The notes: generated from the sequence alone by a model not told the origin. Positions 1 to 6,582 are shown, counted from the stretch's first letter. The stretch: 6,582 bases of DNA from an uncultured Clostridia bacterium (GCA_947570515.1 CANOUM010000092.1:1-6582), one strand, 5' to 3'. Translations and numbers: made by a program.

Positions 1-3000
1 GCCGCGCCAGCACATATAGCGTCGCAAACCCGTTCTTGATAATGCATTTCATCTCATGATCCAGACGCGCTGCTACAATCTCCGGCAGCGGATCTCCATA
101 CATGGATTTTGCTTTTCCATATACGGCATCGCGCAGCTCGTCCTCTGCGCCCTCAATGACGGGAGAGAACTGTCCCTCCGGAATCGGCAGGATCTCCTCC
201 ACCATTTCACTGATTCTCACCGGATTCTCAATCACTACCTGATGACAAAGCTCTGCTCCTAAATAGGCAAATTCCTCCAGCATTTCATTAGTCGTTCTAA
301 AATAAAGCGGCGCCTGATTATCCGCATCCTTAAATCCCTTAGAGGCCATCAGAATCTTTCGAAAAACCGCATCCTCCGGCTCTTTAAAATGCACATCGCA
401 GGTAGCCACCACCGGCTTATCATACTCCAAGCCCAGCTCTACAATACGGCGGTTAATTTCCTGCAGATCCTCTATAGAATTCACATTATCACGATCCGGA
501 TCCTCAATCATAAACGCATTATTGCCCACTGGCTGAATTTCCAGATAATCATAAAAATCAATCAGACGTTCCAGCGTCTCAATCCCGTCATTTTCCAAAA
601 CAGCCTGATACAGCTCGCCCGCCTCACAAGCCGTACCAATCATCAGCCCTTCTTTTAGCCGCAGATATTCACTCTTAGGAATCCTCGGCTGTCGATAAAA
701 ATAATCCAAATGCGCCAGCGAAACCAGCTCATACAGATTGCGCAGCCCCGTCTTATTCTTCACCAAAATCACCGCATGATGCGAACGAAGCCGCTTCACA
801 TCGGTATTATTATGGATGTATGTATTCACCTGTGACAGAGCTTCTATGCCCTGCTCACGCAGCAAAGCCAGACATCGGATAAAGATCTCCGCTGTCGCTT
901 CGGCATCATCCACTGCCCTGTGATGATTTTCCAGCGAAATATCCAAATGCTTGGCCACAGAATCCAGCGTATAACGGCGCAGTTCAAATAGACCACGCGC
1001 CAGCTCCAGTGTATCGACCACCGTATGATTCATCGGCTCCTCACCCAGCTGTGCATTTTTATTTTGGATAAAACCTGTATCAAAGGCAGCATTATGAGCG
1101 ACCAGTACGCTACTGCCTATCCATTTTTTAAAATCCGGCAGCACTTCCTGTATTGTGCCCTGTCCACGGACATCTTCATCCGTAATCGAAGTGAGCTCTG
1201 TGATTCTGGCAGGAATCGGCCGCTGCGGATCGACAAACCGACTGAACCGATCCACGATCCTGCCGTTTTCGATCATCACAGCCCCGATTTCGAGTATCTG
1301 ATCCTCTTTTTTATTAAATCCTGTTGTCTCAATATCAAATACAACAAAACGATCCTCGAAATTTTGCCCCTGATCATTCTGTACGGCTGTTTTTAAATCG
1401 TCGACCAGATAGGCCTCTACGCCGTAAATCACCTTAATGCCGCATTTTTTGGCTGCATCCATTGCCTCCGGAAATCCCTGTACTACGCCGTGATCGGTAA
1501 TGGCGACTGCCGGATGCCCCCATCGGTGCGCCTGCATGACCAAATCCGTAGGTGATACCACCGCATCCATTTCGCTGATCTTTGTGTGCGCGTGCAGCTC
1601 TACGCGTTTTTCTTCACAGGTATCCTGCCGCTCCGGCTTTAGACTATCCTGCGTTGGAACGATGGCGTCCGCCGTCATTTGATACTCATGTGCATACTGA
1701 TCATCAAATTTAACCCGGCCTTTTACCTTAATCTGCTTTCCTTTTTTCATCAACCCCGCTTTGGTTTCCAGATCGGCTGTTTCCATAAAGGCTTTTACAG
1801 AAATAGCACCCGTATAATCGGTGATATCGATCGTCATCAGCGTACGGCCATTGCGGATTTCCTTTCCTTCACTTAGGATAATATCTCCCTGTAAAATCAC
1901 AGGACCGTCCGTCTCCTGTCCCAATACGCTTTTAATGCTTACGGGATCTCCCTGAAAGGGTCTTCCTAAAATCATCCCTTCCAGCTCTTTCCTTTTCTCT
2001 TCATTGACTTGAAGCGGCTCTGCACATAATGTAATGTGATTTGCCATGAGCACCAGATCCTGCACATAGCTATCCATTTGCAGGCTTCCTTTAACGAGAA
2101 TCGTAGCACCCTTTACCATCTGTGCTTCCATTCGGTTTTTATAGGTCTTATGTACCACAAAGGCTTTAACCTCCACGCTGTCCACATAATCCGTAATCCG
2201 AATCGTTAGAATCGCTTTGCCGTTTTGAATCTCCCTGCAATGAATCGTACTGATAATCCCGCGCGTCACCACCATGCGCCGCTCCTCGTCGCACCTGGCA
2301 AGCGGAATTTCATCTTTTGTATTGATTGGTTTTCCGCACATGACCTGATTTTTTTTCTTTTTTTCTGTCATTGTGTCCGGTTCTTCTATCTTTTCTTCTT
2401 CTCTATCCGGCATATCTGTTTGCATCGGTCTGCTTTTGTTTCCTGCATCTCGCAGCGTCTCTTCTGCTCCATAGGCCGCAAAAAAAGCGGCATCCGGCAA
2501 GGCTTCCTTTGCTTGCGCCTCTTCCGGCTCCTCCCACGGAAGCTGCGGCCGGCTTTCTTCTGCAGTTTCCTTCTGTTTGACTGGTATATCTTCCCCCCCG
2601 GCCTCCTGTTCCGGCTTCACCGCTTCATTCTCTATGAGCTCAACCACACTCTCCATTCCCAGAAACTGAAGAATTTCTTCCAGTCTTTCTTTGGTATGAC
2701 GCAGACGCATAAGCTTCAGCGCCGACGGCCTTACCTGAATCTCCAGCCTTCCCTTCTCAAACAGAAATGGCATGGCATGTAAAAGAGCAGCGCAAGAAGG
2801 CTGCTCTTCCCGCAGCCTCTCCAATATCACATATTTTTTCTGATTGTCCGTCATTTCCTGCAGGTTCACCGGCTCATTTTCTATCAGCAAAACCTGTACG
2901 CGCCCCTCCAGGTAAACATCAATACAGGCTGTCAGCAGTGCGCGGTCATCCTCGGTCAGCTTCCGTTTGGAACGAATATAAACCTCCATCCTGCATTCAC

Positions 3001-3109
3001 TTTGACATACCTCTACCTTGATTACCTGAGCAGCCGCCGCCAGACTTACGCTCTCCTGCTGAAATGCTCCGGGAAAAACATCAATCAGTGACCGGTCATA
3101 CGGGGTCAT
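1..3109 (-). CDS. polC: DNA polymerase III alpha subunit, PolC type (N-terminal 1036 codons; 3' end outside window)
   Basis: Gram-positive replicative DNA polymerase with built-in 3'-5' proofreading, acting at the replisome. Visible layout: an N-terminal region of about 157 residues (in this family compared with the tau C-terminal domain and a KH-like fold); a charged Glu/Lys/Pro-rich linker at about 158-256; two consecutive OB-like units at about 259-381 and 382-485; a PHP domain starting with HAH at 506-508 and TDHG at 538-541; an inserted DEDDh exonuclease with FDIETTG (D592, E594), AHNAAFD (D677) and HRAVDD (H730, D735); the rest of the PHP with TCDVHF (D905, H907); then the start of the polymerase core (LPEIVAARL). 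The palm catalytic aspartates and C-terminal clamp motif lie beyond the edge. The frame is open throughout. The ATG at 3109 is chosen because AGAGGTGA lies just upstream and the protein opens with a family-like DVFPG segment. It overlaps ispG by 14 bases, so translation is probably coupled. Oddities: the extra OB unit and an N-terminal part longer than in B. subtilis. Confidence 0.97.
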   Translation of the reverse strand, partial: MTPYDRSLIDVFPGAFQQESVSLAAAAQVIKVEVCQSECRMEVYIRSKRKLTEDDRALLTACIDVYLEGRVQVLLIENEPVNLQEMTDNQKKYVILERLREEQPSCAALLHAMPFLFEKGRLEIQVRPSALKLMRLRHTKERLEEILQFLGMESVVELIENEAVKPEQEAGGEDIPVKQKETAEESRPQLPWEEPEEAQAKEALPDAAFFAAYGAEETLRDAGNKSRPMQTDMPDREEEKIEEPDTMTEKKKKNQVMCGKPINTKDEIPLARCDEERRMVVTRGIISTIHCREIQNGKAILTIRITDYVDSVEVKAFVVHKTYKNRMEAQMVKGATILVKGSLQMDSYVQDLVLMANHITLCAEPLQVNEEKRKELEGMILGRPFQGDPVSIKSVLGQETDGPVILQGDIILSEGKEIRNGRTLMTIDITDYTGAISVKAFMETADLETKAGLMKKGKQIKVKGRVKFDDQYAHEYQMTADAIVPTQDSLKPERQDTCEEKRVELHAHTKISEMDAVVSPTDLVMQAHRWGHPAVAITDHGVVQGFPEAMDAAKKCGIKVIYGVEAYLVDDLKTAVQNDQGQNFEDRFVVFDIETTGFNKKEDQILEIGAVMIENGRIVDRFSRFVDPQRPIPARITELTSITDEDVRGQGTIQEVLPDFKKWIGSSVLVAHNAAFDTGFIQNKNAQLGEEPMNHTVVDTLELARGLFELRRYTLDSVAKHLDISLENHHRAVDDAEATAEIFIRCLALLREQGIEALSQVNTYIHNNTDVKRLRSHHAVILVKNKTGLRNLYELVSLAHLDYFYRQPRIPKSEYLRLKEGLMIGTACEAGELYQAVLENDGIETLERLIDFYDYLEIQPVGNNAFMIEDPDRDNVNSIEDLQEINRRIVELGLEYDKPVVATCDVHFKEPEDAVFRKILMASKGFKDADNQAPLYFRTTNEMLEEFAYLGAELCHQVVIENPVRISEMVEEILPIPEGQFSPVIEGAEDELRDAVYGKAKSMYGDPLPEIVAARLDHEMKCIIKNGFATLYVLAR
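1655..2335 (-). repeat. Tandem OB-fold units within PolC (protein-level duplication)
   Basis: Two consecutive units lie at residues 259-381 and 382-485 of PolC. Each opens with a G-[KR]-P segment (CGKP at 258-261, LGRP at 381-384) and has an OB core with the same pattern: EIQNGKAILTIRITDY then VKAF in the first, EIRNGRTLMTIDITDY then VKAF in the second. ITDY starts at residues 305 and 429, a period of 124. Over the 25-residue core I count 14 identities. OB folds bind single-stranded DNA in this position of PolC. The repeat is clear in protein and not obvious in DNA, so it is an old duplication. Confidence 0.8.
2357..2363 (-). other. A AAA AAG heptamer in zero frame (possible slippery site)
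   Basis: Codons 249-251 of polC are GAA AAA AAG, so the heptamer A AAA AAG is phased exactly as in the dnaX -1 frameshift site, and a run of eight A follows directly. A -1 shift here would add 15 codons and stop at TGA 2312-2310, giving a product of about 266 residues made of the N-terminal domains alone. I see no strong upstream Shine-Dalgarno or downstream stem-loop. Chance occurrence in a lysine-rich linker is the default explanation. Confidence 0.25.
2475..2491. repeat. Small inverted repeat GCCGC / GCGGC with seven-base loop inside polC
   Basis: Perfect 5-bp arms flank a run of seven A (seven T on the coding strand). It encodes part of the linker (DAAFFAAYG), and no T-run follows the right arm on either strand, so it does not look like an intrinsic terminator. 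Probably incidental. Confidence 0.4.
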
Positions 3110-4142
3110 ATGCCTTCACCTCTTCTACCAGTGCAGAAAGAAGCTGATCCTCCGGCACTTTACGCAGAATTTCTCCCTTTCTAAACAGCAGTCCTTCTCC
3201 CTTGCCGCCTGCAATTCCCAAATCGGCTTCTTTGGCCTCGCCCGGCCCATTGACAACGCATCCCATGATCGCCACCTTAATCGGCTTTTTAATGCCGGCC
3301 AGCGCCTTTTGCGCCTGATTCGCCAGCGCAATCAAATCAATATTCGTTCTCCCGCACGTTGGACAGGATACAAATTCAATTCCAAACTGCCGCAGTCCCA
3401 TAAAATGCAGAACTTTCTGTGCCACATGCACCTCCTCTACCGGATCTCCGGTAAGAGAAACACGCAGCGTATCTCCCAGCCCCTCATAGAGCAAAATCCC
3501 AAGCCCAAGCGCTGACTTGATCGAACCATCTTCTATCGTACCTGCTTCTGTAATTCCAATATGCAGCGGATATGTACATTCTTTTGCAAATAGCTCATAG
3601 CTTTCCACGCAGCGTCTAACCTGAGAGGCTTTAATAGAGACCACGATATCTTCAAATCCCAGCTCTTCCAGATAGCGCACATTGCGCAAAGCGCTCATGC
3701 TCAGCGCCTTTGCCGTATGTCCATAGGTCTGCAGCAAATCCGCCTCAAGCGAACCGCCGTTTACACCAACCCGGATAGGAATCTCCCGCTCCTTGGCTAT
3801 CTTCACGACCTTCTTCAAATTCTCTGCGCCGCCGAGATTTCCCGGATTGATGCGAATCTTATCTGCGCCGTTTTCCATAGCCGCTATCGCCATACGATAA
3901 TCAAAATGAATATCTGCTACAAGCGGAATATGAATTTGCTTTTTAATCTGCACCAGCGCCTGTGCACTCTCCATATCCGGAACTGTGCAGCGGATGATCT
4001 CACAGCCGGCCTCCTCCAGCTGCAAGATCTGTTTAACCGTTGCCTTTACATCCGCTGTCTTTGTATTCGTCATCGACTGAATGGCAATCGGATTTTTACC
4101 GCCAATTTTAACACCGCCGATATTCACTTCTTTTGTATGCAT
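3096..4142 (-). CDS. ispG: 4-hydroxy-3-methylbut-2-enyl diphosphate synthase (IspG/GcpE)
   Basis: Cytosolic [4Fe-4S] enzyme of the MEP pathway that reductively converts 2-C-methyl-erythritol 2,4-cyclodiphosphate to HMBPP, the penultimate step to IPP and DMAPP. The 348-residue protein is the usual length of the compact bacterial form and looks complete. The N-terminal TIM-barrel half is marked by IGGKNPIAIQSMTNT (13-27), LVADIHFDY (74-82), IRINPGN (96-102) and VGVNGGSL (125-132). The C-terminal half carries the cluster ligands expected for the family: C260 and C263 in SCPTCGRT, C295 in GCVVNGPGEA, and E302. The start at 4142 follows a strong GGGAGG and an 18-base gap from rseP. The stop lies inside polC, which starts 14 bases before the ispG reading ends. 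With dxr two genes upstream, two MEP enzymes sit in one operon. It occupies the position that proS holds in B. subtilis. No damage or unusual residue was noticed. Confidence 0.98.
   Translation of the reverse strand: MHTKEVNIGGVKIGGKNPIAIQSMTNTKTADVKATVKQILQLEEAGCEIIRCTVPDMESAQALVQIKKQIHIPLVADIHFDYRMAIAAMENGADKIRINPGNLGGAENLKKVVKIAKEREIPIRVGVNGGSLEADLLQTYGHTAKALSMSALRNVRYLEELGFEDIVVSIKASQVRRCVESYELFAKECTYPLHIGITEAGTIEDGSIKSALGLGILLYEGLGDTLRVSLTGDPVEEVHVAQKVLHFMGLRQFGIEFVSCPTCGRTNIDLIALANQAQKALAGIKKPIKVAIMGCVVNGPGEAKEADLGIAGGKGEGLLFRKGEILRKVPEDQLLSALVEEVKAYDPV
3117..3123 (-). promoter_or_regulatory. Ribosome binding site deciding the polC start
   Basis: The minus strand reads AGAGGTG here, with the AGGTG core ending 7 bases before the ATG at 3109-3107. 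It lies inside the last codons of ispG. The site favours this ATG over the next in-frame ATG (residue 41), which would remove conserved N-terminal sequence. Its location inside ispG, together with the 14-base gene overlap, implies coupled translation of the two proteins. Confidence 0.75.
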
Positions 4143-4152
4143 GACCTATTGT

Positions 4153-4158
4153 CCTCCC
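4153..4158 (-). promoter_or_regulatory. Ribosome binding site of ispG
   Basis: The minus strand reads GGGAGG, 10 bases before the ispG ATG at 4142-4140, within the 18-base gap after the rseP stop. The match is strong and the spacing is slightly long. Confidence 0.75.
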
Positions 4159-4160
4159 AT

Positions 4161-5243
4161 TCATTGGAACAGCCGCAGCACATCATTCAGCGCCACAACT
4201 GCCATCAAGCCAAATAACAGAATAAAGCCCACTAAATAAATCGTATTTTCCAGCTTAGGATTCAGCGGCTTCTTCCGAACCTTCTCCAGCCCTAAAAATA
4301 CTAACCGGCTTCCGTCCAATCCCGGAACCGGAAATAGATTGAGCACCCCCAAATTAGCGCTCAAAAGCACCATCAAGCTGGACATACTGCTCAAAATCGC
4401 CATTATACCATGGGAAGCAGCCGCCTGATAGGTTTCCCCTACTACGCTTACCATACCGATCGGTCCTGCCACGGCATCCAATCCGATTTTACCGGTAAAC
4501 AGCATCGCAAAGCTCCGAATCGTAAGCTCCACCTCAAAGCACAGGTACCAAAAGCTCTGGCTCAGCATATCCCATACGGCTTTAAAAAATCCCTTTTCTG
4601 TAATTTGTTCTCCAATTCCTCCGGATTTTCCTGCGGCAAAGCCCATACGGTAGCGCTGATTTTCTTCGTCATACCGAAGCGGAAACTGCAGTGTCTTCTC
4701 ACTGCCATCCGCCTTCTCTACAACCAGCTCCACATCTTCGCCAGCCTGATAATTCATCAGCAAAAAACTGATTTTATTATACACATGGATCGTCTCTCCA
4801 TTTAATTCTACAATGCGGTCTCCTGCCTCCAGTCCGGCCTGCATCGCAGGATAGTCTGCTTCTACCGACTGAACCTTTGTATCCGCGTACCCATAGCACA
4901 GATTAAAAATGAGCAGCAGCACAAAAGCCAATACAAAATTCATAATCGGCCCTGCCGCCGCCACGCTGGCTCTTGCCCCCGGCGACTTTGCGGTAAAGGA
5001 ATCCTCCTCCGCTTCCTGCCCCTCTTCCGGCTCCTCGCCCTTCATCTTACAAAAGCCGCCAATCGGCAAAAGCCTCACCGAAAAAATCATATCCTTTTTC
5101 GTCTTATGTTTCCATAATGCAGGTCCCATGCCGATCGCAAACTCTTCCACACGGATTCCATGATGGCGTGCCATAATAAAATGTCCCCATTCATGGATCA
5201 CAACGATAATTGTAAACACCAGCAGCGTCAGAATAATGCTCAT
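4161..5243 (-). CDS. rseP: Site-2 intramembrane zinc metalloprotease RseP/RasP (M50 family) with one PDZ domain
   Basis: Polytopic membrane protease that cleaves within transmembrane helices. Known substrates of relatives are anti-sigma factors (RseA, RsiW), FtsL and remnant signal peptides; none is encoded here, so the substrate is unknown. The 360 residues show the zinc motif HEWGH (17-21) in a first membrane helix (about 2-22), a conserved AAGPIMNF (96-103) opening the second helix, one PDZ domain (about 120-195), GPIGM (260-264), and the distal ligand motif NLFPVPGLDGSR (302-313), where D310 is the third zinc ligand. The last two hydrophobic helices lie at about 283-300 and 335-355. A single PDZ is normal for Firmicutes, versus two in E. 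coli. An acidic stretch at 69-81 (EEPEEGQEAEED) follows the first conserved loop. The start at 5243 follows GGAGG with a short 4-base spacing and puts the zinc motif at the usual distance from the N-terminus. It sits 22 bases after dxr and 18 before ispG. Confidence 0.96.
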   Translation of the reverse strand: MSIILTLLVFTIIVVIHEWGHFIMARHHGIRVEEFAIGMGPALWKHKTKKDMIFSVRLLPIGGFCKMKGEEPEEGQEAEEDSFTAKSPGARASVAAAGPIMNFVLAFVLLLIFNLCYGYADTKVQSVEADYPAMQAGLEAGDRIVELNGETIHVYNKISFLLMNYQAGEDVELVVEKADGSEKTLQFPLRYDEENQRYRMGFAAGKSGGIGEQITEKGFFKAVWDMLSQSFWYLCFEVELTIRSFAMLFTGKIGLDAVAGPIGMVSVVGETYQAAASHGIMAILSSMSSLMVLLSANLGVLNLFPVPGLDGSRLVFLGLEKVRKKPLNPKLENTIYLVGFILLFGLMAVVALNDVLRLFQ

Positions 5244-5247
5244 ACTT

Positions 5248-5252
5248 CCTCC
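5248..5252 (-). promoter_or_regulatory. Ribosome binding site of rseP
   Basis: The minus strand reads GGAGG followed by AAGT and the ATG at 5243. The 4-base spacing is short, but no other in-frame start fits the zinc-motif position as well. It lies in the 22-base gap after dxr. Confidence 0.7.
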
Positions 5253-5265
5253 ATTCAGCAGGCTC

Positions 5266-6426
5266 TCATGAAAGCCTCTTTTCTAGCCAATCCCGAATCT
5301 GTACTACCTCTTCTAATTCATATTCTTTTTGTGTATTCGGCTCTTTATCATACAGCTCCAGTGCTCTCTCCACTGTCTCAAAGATCCCGCAAAAACCAAT
5401 CCGGCCAAGCCGGAAACCTTCCACCGCAATCTCATTGGCCGCGTTATACACTGCCGGATAAAGTCCCCCTTTTTTCATGGCATAGTATGCCATAGCCGTT
5501 GATGGAAAAACGTCTTCATCAATGGGCTCAAAGGTCAGGGCTCCCTGCGTTCTAAAATCAAGAGCCGGCACCTCTCTTGGGCCTCTTTCCGGATATAAAA
5601 GCGCCACCTCAATTGGCAGCCGCATATCGGGCGCCGCCATCTGAGCGAGCACCGAACCGTCTTTCAGCTCCACCATCGAATGAATAATGCTCTGCGGATG
5701 AATCACCGGTTCTATTTCCTCCGGTTTTCTATCAAACAGCCACATCGCTTCAATCATTTCAAGTCCCTTATTCATAAGTGTTGCACTATCTATTGTAATC
5801 TTAGCTCCCATCGACCAGTTCGGATGTGAGAGTGCCTGCTTCAGTGTAACCTGCTTCAGCTGCTTCGCCGACATACCTCGAAAAGGACCGCCGGAAGCCG
5901 TCAGTATAATTTTATGCACATGTTCTGATTTTACTCCCTGCAAACACTGAAAAATAGCGCCATGCTCACTGTCTACCGGAAGGATTTTAACGCCCTTTTG
6001 CCTTGCGAGCCGCATGATATAGGCGCCTGCACATACCAATGTCTCTTTATTGGCCAGCGCAATATGATTTCCTGCCTGAATCGCTGCTACCGTTGGCTGA
6101 ATTCCGATCATGCCTACCAGTGAAGTCACAACAAGCTCCGCCTCGGGCAGCGCAGCTGCTTCTATCAATCCTTCCATACCACAGCGATACTGTAATCCCT
6201 CCGGAGCCTTTCCTTTGAGCAATGCCTTGACTGCTTCCATCTGCTCCGGCTCATATACGACAACCATCTCCGGCAAAAATTCCAGTACTTGCTCGGCCAA
6301 AAGCTCGGGCCTGCTTCCTCCGGCAGCCAAAGCACTGACATGCAGCTTTTCCGGCAGCGCTCTGACAATATCCAGCGTCTGTGTTCCGATTGAGCCGGTA
6401 CTCCCTAATATAACTATGTTCTTCAT
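5266..6426 (-). CDS. dxr: 1-deoxy-D-xylulose 5-phosphate reductoisomerase (Dxr/IspC)
   Basis: NADPH- and divalent-metal-dependent cytosolic enzyme that converts DXP to 2-C-methyl-D-erythritol 4-phosphate, the first committed MEP step and the target of fosmidomycin. The 386 residues match the family length. The N-terminal Rossmann fold begins with ILGSTGSIGTQTLDI (6-20). ANKETLVCAG (125-134) and LPVDSEHGAIF (149-159) supply the catalytic and metal region, with D152 and E154 as ligands. ASGGPFRG lies at 177-184. The substrate-gating loop HPNWSMG (201-207) and IDSATLMNKGLE (212-223) follow, with E223 as the third metal ligand by alignment with E. coli Glu231. The C-terminal helical domain includes AANEIAVEGF (329-338). 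All key residues are present. The ATG at 6426 gives the canonical MKNIVILGSTGSIG start. The gene begins 8 bases after the cdsA stop, with only a weak AGGA upstream overlapping that stop, so coupling to cdsA translation is likely. Confidence 0.98.
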   Translation of the reverse strand: MKNIVILGSTGSIGTQTLDIVRALPEKLHVSALAAGGSRPELLAEQVLEFLPEMVVVYEPEQMEAVKALLKGKAPEGLQYRCGMEGLIEAAALPEAELVVTSLVGMIGIQPTVAAIQAGNHIALANKETLVCAGAYIMRLARQKGVKILPVDSEHGAIFQCLQGVKSEHVHKIILTASGGPFRGMSAKQLKQVTLKQALSHPNWSMGAKITIDSATLMNKGLEMIEAMWLFDRKPEEIEPVIHPQSIIHSMVELKDGSVLAQMAAPDMRLPIEVALLYPERGPREVPALDFRTQGALTFEPIDEDVFPSTAMAYYAMKKGGLYPAVYNAANEIAVEGFRLGRIGFCGIFETVERALELYDKEPNTQKEYELEEVVQIRDWLEKRLS

Positions 6427-6434
6427 TGCTTTTT

Positions 6435-6582
6435 TTATCCTATAACTTTAAAAATTTCCAGGATCATAACAATCACCGGCGCTACCAAAAGAAGGCTGTC
6501 AAAGCGATCCAAAATGCCCCCGTGTCCCGGAATCAGATGCCCATAATCTTTAATTTTCATCATACGCTTAATCGAAGAGGCA
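6435..6582 (-). CDS. cdsA: Phosphatidate cytidylyltransferase CdsA, C-terminal 48 codons (5' part outside window)
   Basis: Integral membrane enzyme that makes CDP-diacylglycerol from phosphatidic acid and CTP, the branch point for anionic phospholipids. Only the C-terminus is in the window. In frame from 6581 it contains the family signature: SIKR, then KDYGHLIPGHGGILDRFDS, which fits the known S-x-x-K-R...K-D...H-G-G-x-x-D-R-x-D pattern holding the metal-binding aspartates. It ends in a final hydrophobic segment (LLLVAPVIVMILEIF) and a TAA at 6437-6435. The upstream membrane helices are off the edge. Being followed directly by dxr and rseP is the standard Firmicutes order, in which uppS normally lies further upstream. 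Confidence 0.96.
   Translation of the reverse strand, partial: ASSIKRMMKIKDYGHLIPGHGGILDRFDSLLLVAPVIVMILEIFKVIG
6438..6441 (-). promoter_or_regulatory. Weak ribosome binding site of dxr, overlapping the cdsA stop region
   Basis: The minus strand reads AGGA 11 bases before the dxr ATG, inside the last codons of cdsA and followed by an A-rich stretch. It is the poorest of the four sites in the window. Ribosomes finishing cdsA 8 bases upstream may re-initiate here (inference). Confidence 0.45.

Larger units (their letters stand above)
2342..2638 (-). other. Charged, probably disordered linker region of PolC
   Basis: Residues about 158-256 of PolC are rich in Glu, Lys, Pro and Ala, with clusters such as PWEEPEEAQAKE and DREEEKIEE, and show no recognisable fold. 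The segment separates the N-terminal domains from the OB units. It holds the homopolymer runs of the region: seven G at 2599-2593, seven T at 2486-2480 inside a 5-bp inverted repeat, and seven A and eight A at 2364-2349, as read on the minus strand. The reading frame stays intact across all of them. Confidence 0.7.

Noticed and set aside
1025..1396. Plus-strand open frame of 123 codons
   Set aside because: It lies entirely antisense to the PolC exonuclease domain, whose motifs are clear. No ribosome binding site or recognisable protein.
2475..2491. GCCGC-A7-GCGGC as an intrinsic terminator or attenuator
   Set aside because: Only 5 bp of stem, no T-run after the stem on either strand, and it lies inside an intact reading frame.
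2534..2545. QLPW at PolC residues 189-192 as an internal sliding-clamp binding motif
   Set aside because: It lacks the Leu-Phe end of the QL[SD]LF clamp motif, and PolC normally carries its clamp motif at the C-terminus, which is outside the window.
2225..2782. Open frame of 185 codons on the plus strand opposite polC
   Set aside because: It is antisense to the Glu/Lys-rich linker and first OB unit of PolC. The product is Phe/Leu/Arg-rich low-complexity sequence without a family, as expected for the shadow of GAA/AAG-rich coding sequence.
3717..4217. Plus-strand open frame of 166 codons
   Set aside because: Antisense shadow of ispG and the end of rseP, both with complete family motifs.
5244..5258. 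Tiny ATG-to-TGA frame of four codons overlapping the rseP start
   Set aside because: It uses the rseP Shine-Dalgarno as coding sequence, has no ribosome binding site of its own, and is short enough to arise by chance.
6427..6434. A-rich gap between cdsA and dxr as a terminator or promoter
   Set aside because: Eight bases with no stem-loop and no -35/-10 pair; simply an operon junction.
6110..6445. Plus-strand open frame of 111 codons
   Set aside because: Antisense to the Dxr Rossmann domain. Its Ser/Thr/Ala-rich product mirrors the codons of dxr.

Overview
The window is one end-to-end minus-strand gene block typical of a Gram-positive anaerobe of the Clostridia. My best guess is Lachnospiraceae or a close relative. 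The grounds are the polC-type replicase (restricted to Firmicutes and some relatives), the gene order cdsA-dxr-rseP-ispG-polC, the use of the MEP isoprenoid pathway, and moderate base composition with AGGAGG-like ribosome binding sites. The family assignment is inference.

Reading in the direction of transcription (high to low coordinates): the 3' end of cdsA (phosphatidate cytidylyltransferase, 6582-6435); complete dxr (first committed MEP enzyme, 6426-5266); complete rseP/rasP (site-2 membrane protease, 5243-4161); complete ispG (iron-sulfur MEP enzyme, 4142-3096); and the first 1036 codons of polC (replicative DNA polymerase III alpha subunit, 3109 to the window edge). Gaps are 8, 22 and 18 bases, and ispG and polC overlap by 14 bases. 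I see no terminator or convincing promoter inside, so the block is most simply one operon whose promoter and terminator lie outside. No gene-free stretch exceeds 25 bases, and I found no RNA gene, mobile element or CRISPR array.

Functionally the operon joins envelope lipid synthesis (CdsA makes CDP-diacylglycerol; Dxr and IspG supply isoprenoid precursors, which feed undecaprenyl phosphate), envelope stress proteolysis (RseP) and chromosome replication (PolC). This extends the known Firmicutes association uppS-cdsA-dxr-rasP-proS-polC, with ispG in the place held by proS in Bacillus subtilis.

The most unusual feature is in PolC. Ahead of the PHP domain there are two consecutive OB-fold-like units about 124 residues apart where B. 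subtilis PolC has one. They follow a long charged linker that contains an in-frame A AAA AAG heptamer, the same slippery sequence used by dnaX. The tandem OB is well supported by the sequence; the frameshift idea is speculative. The rest of the window is conventional.
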